A stretch of DNA of 64,000 nucleotides from Leucocoprinus leucothites (Eukaryota; Basidiomycota; Agaricomycetes; Agaricales; Agaricaceae), in NCBI GenBank assembly GCA_013368445.1, contig JAACJO010000017.1:186001-250000 (forward strand), given 5' to 3'. Below the pieces are notes generated by a model. That model did no database searches, was not told the DNA's origin, and saw nothing but the letters and a program-made list of their open reading frames with translations. How positions within the stretch are numbered: the stretch's first letter is position 1; every line of letters begins with the position of its first letter. The translations under genes and the position numbers were made by a program. This document shows, in pieces, positions 1 to 12,234 of the stretch.

Positions 1-3000
1 TGTTCCTGGTGCTCACGATCCAGCTTTTCTCTCTGTTCCTGCTCCCAGCGTGCCCTGTGTTCCTTCTCCTGCTGCTCCCTTTCCCTCTTCTCTCGCTCCC
101 AACGATCCCTGTATTCCTTATCCCGCTGTTCTCTCTCCCGCTCCTTCTCATCCTCTTTCTCTGTCCCATCCTCGTCCAGCTTCATCTTCATCTTGCCTAA
201 GAGATCAATCTCCCTCTTCCGCATAGCTTCATCGCGCATGTCGAGTGCTCTCTTTTGTTGCTTCAGCTCCTCTTCACGCGCTTCGATCTCCCTCATTCGG
301 TTGGCTAGATCTTTCTCTTGTTCATCTAGGTCCTCCTTCGCCAGCGTCACCTCGTCGCCCTTCCCTCTGACATCCTTCTCCCTCCTGCTCAGCTCATCTT
401 CCTTTGCCTTTAGTTCGTTTTCTCGGTTGATCAACGCCTCCTCTTTATCACTTGTATCTTTCGCACGATGCTTCAATTCGAGATCTCTCCGCTTCGCCTC
501 CGTCGTCTTTCGCTTGAAATCATCTTCCTTCCTCCTCATTTCTTCCTCCCTCTGTTTTAACGCATCGTCTCGCTTCTTCAACTCGTCCTCCCTCCCACTG
601 TAACCGTTCTGCGTCTTCTCCACCTCATCTTTCAAAAGATTCGCAGCATTCTCCAGCTCTTTCACCATCTCCTCCCGGTTCGCAACTTCTTCCTCTTTCG
701 CCTGTACTTCTTTCATCATCTCCTCAGCTTTTCGCTTCAACCTTTCCGCCTCCTCCTTCAGGGACTTCGTCTCCGTCAACTGGGATCTGGCGCTGGTTTC
801 ACGTTTCTGGATGCTTTCCTCGCGCTTCGAGATAGTAGTTTCCCGTTTGCTGATAGTTTGTTCTCGCTTGTCAAGCTGTTGGTCGTGCTTGGCTAGCTGA
901 ATCTCGCGATCATGCAACTCATCATCCCTTGATTTGAGGACTGCCTCTCGCGACATAATCCCATCCTCCTTCTCTGCCACATGTTTTTCGCGTTGACTGA
1001 CACCAGCCTCCCTCCTCGAAATGTCATCCTCCTTCTGCTTAAGATTGTTCTCCCTCTGAGTAACCTCGGCATTCCTTCTCGTGACACTAACATCCCTCTT
1101 CGCAATATCACTGTCCCTTTTTGCGATCTCCCTCTCGCCTTTCGCAACTTCAGCCTCTCTCCTCTTTATATCACTCTCCTTCCTCCCGATATCACCCTCC
1201 CGCTGTGCAACTTCTTCCTCTCTCTTAGTCAAGGTCTCTTCCTTCTTCGTTACCTCATCCTCTCTTTTCTTGATCTCTTCAAGCCTCTTCAAGTCTGACT
1301 CTGGACGCCTCCTCGAATACGAACTGCTCGAGTATGGTCCATCGTCAAACTCCTCTCCAAACTCATCCCCGTATCGTTCCCGTTCACGATCGCGGGTACC
1401 CGTAATATATCCACCAATAAAAGGCTCGGACGGTCGACCTCTCAATGAACCCTGCCAACCAACACGATCATGTCTATCCCTGTCTCTATCTCGATCTCGT
1501 TCCCGATCTCGTTCCCGCTCTCGGTCTTGCGAATGATGAGGCTGCGGATTCGACGACCAGTCTCGCCAGCTTCCAATATGAGGACTTGCTCCAGGAAGTG
1601 AGGAGCCCGGAGCACCGGGTTCATGGTGGTCGGTAGAGTTCAAATTGGGAGAGCGGCCTGGTACGGGAACGGGCTGGCTGGGAGGCGCATAAATGTTGTT
1701 GCGGTGGTAGGGTTCTAGATTGGATTTCATTCATGTCAGTTAAACAGTAAAACGTGGATGACATGAGTAGTAATGAACATGAATGACTCACCGTCACGCG
1801 CGCCGTAATCATCGCGAAGTGTGGGTGAAGGTCGAGTAAAAGAGCCTAATCGTGCCAGGTTTGGTCGGTCGTGATACGGTCGACTATATGGGACAGGGTC
1901 GTAGTGATCATGATCTGGCCCTGCGAGACTACCGTTCATATAGTCTAACCGGTCCCGCTTGTCGGGTCGATCGTCGTAATCCAAATCGCGTGCTCGTGAA
2001 GCAGAAGATGGAGGAGTAGGATATCGTTCGCGCTCGTCGTTTCCGTTCATGCTTGAGATCGAGGGTCTTCCCGGTCGTAGAGGTGTACTATATGGACCAT
2101 AATTGCTCGAGTGTTCTCTATCGCGTGATGGTGGATTTGACTCATCCAGAGGGGAAGATTTGATGTAAGATGCTGAAAGACCCGAAGCAGGAGAAGACGA
2201 CGAAGGTGGCCTGCTTACGGTGACAGTTCCAGCCGCAGCGGAAGCAGCCGAAAATCCAGTCCTTTCCTTTCCCTTCGCCTTCTTATCTCCTGACGAAGAT
2301 TCTGGCCCTTCCTGACTGTCATCTGCTCGTTCCGGAATTGTCTCAGCGGGTCGAATAGCACTAGTTGCAGACCCAATCGAGCGCATGCTGGCATTACTAT
2401 TCCTTCTGCCGACGGGATAATGTTTGTTAGCGGAAGCAGCATCCTGTTCTGGAGACATCGATGGCTTCCAGATCTCATGCAAAGATTTACCACTGGCAGG
2501 CGAGGTTGCAAGATGACGATCCGACACAGTTCGTGAACGTTCGAAGGTGGAGGATTTCGTCGGGCTGGGGTTATTTGGATTGGGGCCCATACGGACTTCG
2601 TTGAGTGAAGGTTTGGACCTGATAGAGGAGGCAGATGTACTTGGAGGTCGCTGTAGATCACTGTCACTTCCAGAGGCGATGGAGGTAGATGAAATCCAGG
2701 CCTCGGGCAAGGGTGATCGATGATCACGGTCGGCGGCATTGTAGTTGGGACGACGCATGCTACCGATAAATTCATCGCGACTTTTTGTCCCAGCGCCTCC
2801 ATGATGATCTGATGAGCGGCGACGCGCTTCGAGCTCGGGCGGTAAGCTCGGAATAACGTATTCTGCAGGAAACTCCAGTGGAGGTTTTGGAACATGAGAC
2901 CGAGATTCTGCTCGAGGTCGTGACTGGGGCGTAGCCCCAGACGTGCTGGTGGAACGATTAGTCGCCTGCGCACTGGCGCTAGTGCTAGCGCCGGAGAAAG

Positions 3001-3529
3001 TTCCTGTGCTAGCAGCAGCAGAGGCACTCGTTGCGGCTGCAGTTGCTGCAGTACTTGTGCTCTTGATCTTGGCCAAAAGTTCCTGCTGCTGCTTAACGTA
3101 TCCAGGAGACGGTCTATTGTATCCAACTTGAAGTGCCCACGCGCGCTCTTGCCGTTCACGAGCTAACTCAGCCTGGAAAGTTTCCTCGGCCATACGACGG
3201 ATATTGGGAATGGTACTGTTCTTATGGTCTTCCAACAACGCTGCCTTGTTATGTGGATTCTCGTCAATCTTCTTAGCCAGAGAGTCTTTAGCCTCTTGGA
3301 GCATCGATTGCAAATTCTCCTGAATTTTGTGCTTCATGTTTTCCTTCCATTCCTCGTCAGGTTCAATGTTAGTCCCGTCTCTCGGTGAGGAGAGTTCAGT
3401 AGGAGTTTGGTTATGGGAGGTGGAGGTGGATCTAGTAGCGGCCGGCGAAGAGGACGAAGGGTGCTGCGAAGCTGAGCTGGATGTTGAAGAAGTGACATGG
3501 TTTGGAGGAGGTGCGGCCAAAGCGGGCAT
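1..3529 (-). CDS. Long heptad-repeat coiled-coil protein, 3' end outside window
   Basis: The reading frame runs from ATG at 3529 (MPALAAPPPNHV) to about 1791. A GTGAGT...CTAG intron (about 1715-1790) follows, and the frame then stays open to base 1, so the C-terminus lies beyond the window. The N-terminal ~580 residues are Ser/Pro/Ala-rich and probably disordered. They include a charged helical stretch (near residues 55-120, around KIQENLQSMLQEAK) that may be the only conserved domain. After a short RERDRERD-type Arg/Asp run, the protein becomes an almost uninterrupted coiled coil of >400 residues built on 7-residue units of the form R/K-E-x-x-hydrophobic-x-K/R. I do not recognise the family; a scaffold or cytoskeletal role is inference only. 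An upstream ORF in the same frame (3754 down to 3536, MRHLSFYPG) ends in a single TAG directly before this start. It could be a 5' exon if an intron ends at that TAG. Confidence 0.8.
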
Positions 3530-4819
3530 CAACTACGGAAACTGGAAGTAAAACGTGGGGTAGGGAGACGCTTGGCGCGTGTGCGATGGCTGATCAGAGT
3601 GGCTGGATGTAGAGAAAGTGGTATCGCGAACAGCGAGGCCACAGATATAGGCAGGGTTATTGTGTGCTGGTGGCGAAACTGGGATATCGAATCGTGGCGG
3701 GCGGTAAGGAGGAGTGGGGGGTACAGGCCCTGGATAGAATGAAAGGTGCCTCATGTTCAGTACACGAGTCGTATTATGGAATATTCGTGATCGGGGGTGC
3801 ATCTCGTCTCTTTCGAGACTTTTTCCGGCTTGGAAGGTAAGCACAAAAAGACTACTCACTGGTAAAATACTTGCTGGAGGACAGTGCTAGCAGTAGCGTT
3901 CGCCCGGAATAGAGCGCACAGCTGCCTGTAGCCTGCAGCTGCACTTAATTATCTCCCATATCGCTGTCAATTACGTAATCTGGTATCCCCATTTTTGGCC
4001 TTCAAAGATCATGGAGACAGATCCAGAAACCAATGGGACCAAGGACGTGACCATCCGAAGCCAGGGAGTATCAATCTCACCTGAAGCGAACTACAGAAGC
4101 TATGTGACCTGCTAAGTACATTTTAGTCCGGTCTACAGTGCACGAGACTTGCCCGATTTCATTTTCTCATCATGAGGGCGTCTCCGAATTCTGAATATAG
4201 ATGAGGAAAAGCCTACATGGCACGTCAGCGCTTGTTTTCCGACATCTCCGTGAGGAAACTTGAGCATAAAACAGAAAGGAAGAAAAGGTTGCTGAGTGTC
4301 ACCTAGATAGGCCGGAGGATGTAAGCTCAATTACACCATCACGAGGATTCGCTGGTAGCTGAACTTAGATAATGAGCACTGCGTTGCTGCACCCTACAAA
4401 CTCCCCCGAATAATAGTGATCCTGACTTGCCACAGTGGCGGATGAAGTTGTAAGTTTGGAACGTAGAGGAGGATAATGAGTGCTGGATTCATCGTTTTTC
4501 GGACCATCGACGTCACCATTGTTTACTCATGCTTGGCGCTCAGTGGTCGAAAAGCGCTTGGGCAACCTTCTTTAATCCAGAGACCGTGACTACTACCGTT
4601 CACTCAACATTAACCCGCCTCACCACATCGTTGATCCTCCGCACTGAATGAAAAACTCTATAACTATCCAAACTGAGACGTCAATGCACCCAGGGTATGC
4701 ATCAATGCCACCGGGTTCCAGTAATACGGTGGCCTCTGTAAATGAATAGCACCTTGTGAAAGTCAAAATGGACAATCTCTCCTGGACACTGCTGGACTTA
4801 ATGTGGCCTGAGCTCGGGC
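3530..4819. other. Intergenic region between divergent genes
   Basis: About 1.3 kb separates the coiled-coil gene (minus) from the F-box gene (plus). Apart from the proline-rich upstream ORF at 3536-3754 (possible extra 5' exon of the minus-strand gene), I see no convincing coding sequence. The short ORF at 4133-4330 has no recognisable features. Confidence 0.5.
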
Positions 4820-4826
4820 TATATAA
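4820..4826 (+). promoter_or_regulatory. TATA box of F-box gene
   Basis: TATATAA lies about 63 bp upstream of the ATG at 4889, the usual distance for a fungal core promoter. Confidence 0.5.
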
Positions 4827-4888
4827 TGTGACATGGTTCAACCTGTTCTGTCTTACCATCGCTTCAAAGCCCTTGTGCAGCGGACACC

Positions 4889-6473
4889 ATGTCGAGCTTC
4901 ACTCCTTCGGCTTCTCGGTTTTCCTCTCCGAACTTTCCTCCCGAAATCATCAACCTAATCATCCAAAACAAGTGCCTCAATTACTCCGATCTCTTTAACA
5001 CGTCACTCGTCTCGTATGTCTGGAAAGAAGCCAGCCAGCGCCGCCTCTTCTCTTCTGTGAGGCTGGATCCCGAAATGGATCATACCCTCTACAACATTAC
5101 TCCAGATTCGAACTCAGCCTCGCCAGTTCGGTACATAAAACACCTGACTCTTTACACCACTTCACTCAAGTCATGGAAGCCTTTTCCGTGCGATGGTGCG
5201 GACGATGCGTTGATTCGAATTCATGCCGAGGATCCCGATCCTGAGGCTGGTCATGATCATGACGACTATTTTAATGGTTCAACATTCATCGGGACCAAGT
5301 TGGGCTGTACACGTCTCAACCTTATTCCCAATTCTGAAACGGTCAACTCTACGCACCCTAAATTTCCACCCTTCCTCCACCGGCTTTCCAAACTTGAGAG
5401 ACTCAGCGTTTACAACAGACTCAATTTTTATGTGCTCCCGCGCGAGGCGCTTCAGGCGTTTTTCCATATATTCGGCCTCGACTCTTTTCACTCGCTCGAT
5501 ATCTGGAGAGGCGCAGGACTCCGTCTTCCCTTCAGTTTCCTCCACTTCTGCCCAAACATTGAATTCCTCTCTCTGAATATCTGGCCAACCACAAATCTCG
5601 AGTTAGAACATCTCCGGGAATCTGACTATCTTGCGCTCCACGCCAAGCCGACGGTTCGACCTACTGTGCTCAAAATGATTTCTTCGGAGGTTGTTCACTC
5701 TTGGAGCCATTATATCGGTACTAGCCAAAATGGACTCGGCTTGAACCCAATTTCACTGGATCGTCTTCGAGCACTCTATATCGCCTACGACGAGGATCCC
5801 AGTGACATCATCATGCGGGGAAGCTGGCCCTCCACCTATATTGCCGATTTCCTTTCTTCGTTTGGCCATAACTTGGAAGAACTTGTTTTGGAAGTTGACC
5901 ACCGTCGTATGTCATTCTACTTTGTATTCTTTGACTACTTGGTGACCACTGAGCATCATTTTCATAGAATCGATACTCGGCCGCCTTTCTCCATTGTCCG
6001 ATGCGACGGCACCCGTCTCCATTCCAGCCTCCAGTTTATCCAGCCTCACAAACCTAGCAGATCTTCGCCTCAACATTTACAGTGGCCCTCTCCCAGAAGT
6101 CAGCTTCAACGGAGGCCTACGATGGCTCCTCCTACTCCTCCAGGCCCTCCCTGATACAACTAAAATTACAACATTCCAGCTTCACTACGTCTCTACGTTC
6201 AAAAGGACAAGGGACCTCAATGATAAAATGTACTCTGGCGAAGAGTTTCTCGAACAGCTGTTCGAGATTCTCAGACATAGGTTTTCAGGACTTAAGACAG
6301 TTAAGATTCAAATGAAGTTGACAAGTTTAAATGGACCGTCGTCGGAGGTTCTTCCTGTCTATGAATTGACGAGCCGATCTGATTATATTGGTATGGTAGC
6401 GTTAAAGGATAGAGGCGTTCATACGCGCTTGAGGGTTGTGCTTAATTCCAGTTGGGATGCTGAGCTTGAGTAG
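4889..6473 (+). CDS. F-box domain protein
   Basis: Two exons, 4889-5906 and 5968-6473, are joined across a 61-bp intron (GTATGT...TTTCATAG, phase 1), giving about 507 residues. Residues ~15-60 form an F-box-like helix bundle: FPPEIINLIIQNKCLNYSDL, then the TSLVSYVWKEASQRRLFSSV pattern of a first helix, a Leu/Ser helix and a Trp-containing third helix. The remainder has loosely spaced Leu-rich segments (for example HLTLYTTSL, LRLNIYSG, LRWLLLLLQALP) that could be irregular LRRs, as in many Agaricomycete F-box proteins that recruit substrates to SCF ubiquitin ligases. The substrate is unknown. The start ATG follows a TATA box and the ORF has no earlier in-frame ATG. F-box families are greatly expanded and divergent in mushrooms, so orthology cannot be assigned. 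Confidence 0.75.
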
Positions 6474-7808
6474 TACAAAGTCCGGTTTGGTTTATTATTG
6501 ATTTCTTCATGCTGAAATTTAGTTAATTACATTAATACACTGCATCAGCTTTTGGAGTAGATAAATTGATCTAGAGTAATGCTAGAAACGAAATTTAATC
6601 CATGGTTATGATATTACCCATCTGGGAACGATTACAAGAGAATTCTCTCGGCCACATTTTCTCATCGGGAAAAAAGTAAACCTTCGGCCGAGTCCTCGAA
6701 CAAAGTCGGACCGAGGCACATTAAATGAAAGGTCTACCCTTTGCGGCTGATATGCCTTCCATCTGCCTTGCATTGATGAGTTTGTCTCTGTGTGGCCAAG
6801 AAAAGCACATCATGGGTACACCTGTCGTGATTTCGGAATGCACACGGCTGGCAAATTCCCCCTATTTTTCTGATCTTAACAGTACCACTCGAGCCAATAG
6901 TAAAATACGCCCACCTGCATACAGGAGATGAGCTGCATTGAGGCAAGGTGCCAGGACAACCGTCTGTTGCACGCCTATTCTCTTCCTTAACGAAGTCCAC
7001 CGCGTGCCTGTTACCCGAGTATTAGACTCAGGTCTAATTGCTTCTTTGACCAAATCCACACTTGCGTTGGTTTCATTTCTATTCAGTGATACCGACTTAA
7101 TCACAGCACAAGGCATGGTGCGATTGTAGATGTTGCCTCTCGTGGACGTCTGTCAGCGCAATGAGGGAGGAGGATTTCCGATCATGCATCAAAGAAGAGC
7201 TGTACTGAGAACGATCCTTGCAACCTTGCCTTCCAAGACGTTAGCTGGTCCCACGAGCCATCTACCAGCAGTATTGACGGTGGTGATTGAGGCAAGCACT
7301 ACCCCAAATCTGACAAATAACAGATAACCGTGGCAGCTGTAAAGTGGGTCACATCAAGGTGCGAGGCAGAGAACGACCAAGATTTTAAGTTGCGTTTGTC
7401 AAGGTTACATAACCGTACACAGATCAACACCGAAGCGTTGGCAAGCGACCTATCGTCTGAGGGACATGAATGAGTGAATATGCCAGGGCCTGGTAAAAAG
7501 TGCGGGCGTTAATAGGGCAAAGGGGAAGGTAGCGGCGCCTCGTGTTTCTGGGTATTTCTGTCCGGAACCATCACGGAGATTATATTCACATTTATCCTCT
7601 TATCAGGTCTTCGCCTCGACACGAGGCAATACCTTTGCCCTTTTTCCTTTTCACGACTTCAATAGTCAGGTCATCTTCTTTTCTGTTTTCTTCTGCTAGC
7701 GCTGACGTCGCCTCCAGTTAGTATCCACCCAATTTCAGCAATTTTATACCACTGCTTTTGTTGACATCACGTTTTCTTTCTCTCTTTACCTGCTAGAGCT
7801 TGGGAGCC
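6474..7808. other. Intergenic, no gene seen
   Basis: About 1.3 kb after the F-box gene. Short overlapping ORFs on both strands (6725-7327) show no domain or splice structure. The pyrimidine-rich stretch from about 7620 to 7800 fits a promoter/5'UTR of the next plus-strand gene. Confidence 0.5.
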
Positions 7809-10800
7809 ATGCCGATTCCCACCTCTAGCATGTATCAAAATGCGGCAACAGGCAAACCCGATCGTAGGCAACAGGCTCGTCAGCTCTGGGCCGAGTTCCG
7901 CTTGTATGCCATGAAGGCTCGTAAAGGAATGAATGACCGTAGGACTATGGCTCTGCAGGAATTGCGACGGGAGTGGCAAACAAAGCCCGCACGTTCTCAA
8001 AAGGAGCGAGAGGAGCAGAAGGAGAATCTCATGAGGTTGCATGAGAAACAGCATTTCTTAGAGATGCGAGAAGAATGGCAGCGTATGCTTCACAGCAATG
8101 GGCTGCAGCACGAAGACTGGGGCGAGGTTACACCAACGGAGATGGCTGTCATACGACAGATACTTGGGCCCGACGACATTGAAGAAGAGGAAGAGGAGGA
8201 AGAGGAGCAGATTCTAGTCGGGCACAGCGGATCACACAATTATCATCCTCCACGGGCTGATTTCGTCCCCGCCAATGTCGCTGCACAGCCCCTAAGTCAG
8301 AGTGTGAGCCATCAAAGCCAGACCAGTATTTCCAGTCAATCCTCTTTTTCTTCCAACCCCCACTCGTACGCGGCTCCTTCGCTCGCATCGCGCTCGCAAA
8401 ACTCGTCTTCTGCAAGCTATGCGTTCGTCGATCCGAGTAAATTTACCGACGACGAGCGGGATGATTTCGCTACTCCCTTTTTGGGCCGAAGAGCCGCAGT
8501 AGGTTCCTGATTCCTTCCTACTCTTGCCGAAATTCACCGGAGCCTTCAGAACTACACTCAGCAGGTAAACACAGAAGACGAGCGCAACGGCGTTCCTATT
8601 CCTGCTTATAAAACGTGGACTCCCAGCAGTCAACATCGTTCTTCAGGATATGCCACTCACCATAATTCAAATCCGCCGTCCCTTTCGAGTTCACCAGTAG
8701 ACGCCCCTGCATCACGTTCTTTTCATCAGCCATCTTCTCTCTCGTCGACTTCACACTTCCCGCATGTTCCGTCATCACTCTCAAAGCCTGTCTCTGTTGA
8801 CGATGATGCCGATCGCATCTTTGCTTCCGCCGTAAATGGAATGCCATCGTCATCGTCTGCTGTTGCAGGCACTAAGGGCAAATCCAAGCTTCGCTCTGGA
8901 TACATCGGCCCTCAGGTCACCACCAACGAGTCAGAGAATGAAGCGGACGCCGATTTTGCGAGTATGTCCAAGGCTAATCAGATTGCAACTTACGAGAAGT
9001 TCAAGAGAGAGGCTCGTGTCAAGAAAATCCGCGAATTTCACGAGGAGGCGGCCAAACTCGATATCGAGCTGGCAGAAAAAATTAGCGTGAACTCTGACAA
9101 GACATGGATGGCACGTATCGTTGCACAGCACGAGCAGGATATGTTGAGACTCAGAGCGGAAAAAGAGGAGGAGCGGAGGCGAATGGTGCACGACGAACGT
9201 AACAGGATGACGGCTGAGATCCACAAAGGCCGTAACAATGGCCCGAACCCAGGCTCTACAGGAATGAAGAAGGGATGGGCAGCTTCGTCCAAGCCTACGA
9301 ATACGAAAGCTCCCACCAAGCCCAGCACTGCTGCATCCTCTGCCTTCGCTGCAGCCAACAAGACGCCCATAGCCCCTACAGCCAAACCTAGGACACCAAT
9401 CTCATCGGCATCCCAGATGGGTGCAGGGTTTATGAATTTCGACGAGCTTCAGAACGTCCTCAACAATGCTCCAGATATGCCCCTCGACACCGCTTTCCAG
9501 ATCACTCAACTCATTGGATCAGACGGCGCTGCTGGTGCGTTCGATCATAACCAGGAACACGATCAAGAGTGGGGTACCCCTCAACTCCATCACAATCCAG
9601 GTACCAATTCTGCCAACGGTGCTGGCCCTCGTAAACGTACGGACTCTGTTTCCGTCCTCGAAGACTCACGATTCGGCACCATCAGTGCCAAAGGCAAACA
9701 ACGCAGGGGTACCATCACAGTTTCCACTGTCAACGAATCGAACAACTCTAATGGATTCTGGAAGCCTCAGGCTCAACCACCCTCACCAGAGGAGAGCGAG
9801 GCCATGACGGATCAGTTCGCCAAGGCATTCCTTTCCTCTGCAGGTGGAACGGGTGGGCCGCCGACTCGGACCAGTGCCAGTAGGGCCGCAATGCGACAAG
9901 GAGAGGACAGCGACGATTTCTTCAACGGTAGCGCTTGGAACACAAAACCCGCAGTTGCCGCATCCAAAGCGGCTAAGCCAACGTCAGCGAACAACAACAC
10001 GCCTCAGATCAGCGCATGGATGAAGAAGCCTGTTCAGACAACCGGGACAACTCCTCCACCGGCGGCGAGCAAGAGCGGTTGGGGAGCGAAGAAGACGCTC
10101 GGTGCATTGGCTGGCTGGAACCAGGAAGCCGAAGAAGAAGAGGGAGAGGAAGAGGAGGAAGAGGAAGAGGAACTTGTTCGACCGTCACCTTTCGGAGGAT
10201 CTGGCGCACAGAAGAGGGGATCTTCGTTACTTAGCGACATGATGGCCAAAGGGAGGAGCGCAGTTGCTGGTGCTGTCGGTGCCGCTCTAGGTCCAATGAG
10301 CGCAGCCCCATCTCCTGTCCCACCTGCTGCTGCAGCCAACCAGCTGAGAAAGAATGGCGCTCAAATGTCTGCCGTGTCGACACCACCTCCCACTATGACA
10401 ACCAGCACTACCTCATCGGCAGCTGCTAAGAAGGGAGCGAAGAAGAGTCGTCAGACGGTGAACAAGAAAACGACACCAATCTCTCCAATGAGTCCAGAGG
10501 AAGACGAGGAAGAGCCCGAGCTACATCCACAGATGACAACCCCACGAGCAGCTGCCAGTTCGACGAAATTCACCTCTGCCTGGGGACCTCAAAACAATTC
10601 TCAGAACACCTCTTTCGGCCCAGGCTCTCCTTCATCTCGAAACGCTGTCCCATTGGGAGGCATGTGGGACGATATGGTCTCGACGACGCCTAAACCAGGT
10701 AGTGGACTGTCGGGCGTGTTTGGTGGACATAATCAGGGTATACGGAGACCATCTGGACTTCATAACCAAGTCTGGAACGCAGAGGGGGAAGAGGAAGAGG

Positions 10801-12234
10801 AGGAAGGGAGCAGGGACAGGAAGAAGAACAGGAGGAGGAAGTAGAGGAAGAGAAGGCCCAATGGAACATGCCTGGATCATTGAACGCTCGTGGTGGCTTT
10901 GGAACTGCTGGTGCTGGTGCTGGTGCTGGAAGGTTCGGCTCGAGTATGACCTCGGCCGCCGCCAAGGCTTCAGCAAAGAAGAACACGACCCAATCAACCA
11001 GCGGATGGGGTACATGGGGATCTGCTAATACCTCCACCTCAAAACCCACCTCTGCATCGACCACGAATTCCAAGAAAGTGCCTCATGTGGCTCGAAAGCC
11101 CCAAGTCACAATGGAAGAAATTCCGGACGAATCGGAACGACCTGATCGTAGTCCATCCAAGTTCCTTGCTCACGACTCGCGCTCCATCTTGGAACCCAAG
11201 CCAAGCAAACCTTCGGCCATGTTCGAGGACATCATCCAGTTCGGTGCTGAGCCAGGCTCAAGTCCCGAAGACATGCGAAATCGTCCTTTAGGTGGGAAGC
11301 AACGAGCTTCAGCCTCCGCTTCCGCACAATTCGAGCAAGGCGCTGAGGATATTGATCCTGCCATCCTGCAACGGGCCGCTATGGAAATGAGAAAGGGAGA
11401 AAAACTTTTTAGCGCTTCCTCAGGTCCTGCGCAGACGCGCAACGGGGCTAACTCCTCCGCCCGTGGTGGCCCCGTCAACAAGTCAAACAACGCTTGGGGT
11501 TCTAGTTTCGCGCCCGATTCCTTTAACGATCCTTCGTCATTTGATGGCGGCCCGCCAGCACCACCAAAGGCTGGCTCTGCGTTTGGTGCTCAGAAACAGG
11601 CACCAGACTCGGCCTGGGGCTTCGGAGCATCATCAAGCCCGAAAGTTGAGACCGGTTTCGGGTTCGGAAAGGCCAAACCAACCACTGGCACTTCAGGCGG
11701 AGTCGGGAGCGGTGGATTCGGCTGGGGACCAGGCTCGACTTCGGCGTTTGGTGGTGGTGGTGGTGGTATGACTGGTATGGAGGACGATCCTTGGGGGCAA
11801 TGTCGGGTGGGGACAATCAGTACGAGGAGGAGAACGATGAGAACCCGGAAAAAATGGAGGAGATTATGAACTCGAAAAAGAAGCTCCAGGAGTTGTTCGG
11901 TAGTGATTCTACGAGTTCGAAACCCACTACGAAGCCCGCCGCGGCAATTCCTAAGACTGCTACTGCGAGGGCAAAGGCAATGAGGGAGCAACGTGATCGT
12001 GAAGAGAGGGAGAGGCTAGAACGTGAAGAGAGGGAAGCAGAGGAGTTTGAAGCACAGGCGCAGGAAGAGCGTGAAGCGCAGGAGCGCGAGGAACGTGAGG
12101 CACAAGAGAGGGCCGCTGCGAAGGAAAAGGAAGCGAAAGAAAAGGAAGCTGCCGCCGCTACTGCTGCTGCTGCTGCGAAACCCACAGGAGCAGCAAAACC
12201 TGGTGCAAAGAGGGGGAAGGGAAAGAAGCGGTAA
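7809..12234 (+). CDS. Large low-complexity coiled-coil protein, two apparent G-run frame breaks
   Basis: The frame starts at ATG 7809 (MPIPTSSMYQN). A 51-nt intron at 8499-8549 (GTAGGT...TTCAG, phase 0) removes an in-frame TGA, and the same frame then runs to 10844. Coding character continues in a second frame (about 10810-11800) and a third (11791-12234, stop TAA). Both changes equal one missing base and both sit at G runs (GAAGGGAGC near 10805; TGGGGGC near 11790). Restoring a G in each would give one protein of about 1,450 residues; I found no consensus intron of suitable length at either place. Visible parts: an N-terminal charged helical region (residues ~15-110), an acidic Glu run, a coiled coil near 8940-9230 (KIREFHEEAAKLDIELAEKI), long Ser/Ala/Gly/Pro-rich disorder with recurrent W-G motifs, and a C-terminal highly charged helix ending KPGAKRGKGKKR. 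No known family is recognised. Confidence 0.7.

Noticed and set aside
193..1536. Plus-strand Ser/Leu-rich ORFs at 193-603 and 1081-1536
   Set aside because: They are antisense shadows of the Glu/Lys/Arg heptad repeats (GAG/AAG reads as CTC/CTT on the other strand).
2215..3159. 314-codon minus-strand ORF
   Set aside because: It overlaps the coiled-coil gene in another frame and lacks protein-like pattern; shadow ORF.
6640..6725. Imperfect inverted segments (CGGCCGAG / CGGACCGAGG) as a transposon end
   Set aside because: Too short and imperfect; no matching second end or target-site duplication found.
10130..10172. GAA/GAG-rich stretch as a microsatellite repeat
   Set aside because: It encodes an in-frame Glu run in the low-complexity gene and is better explained as coding low complexity.
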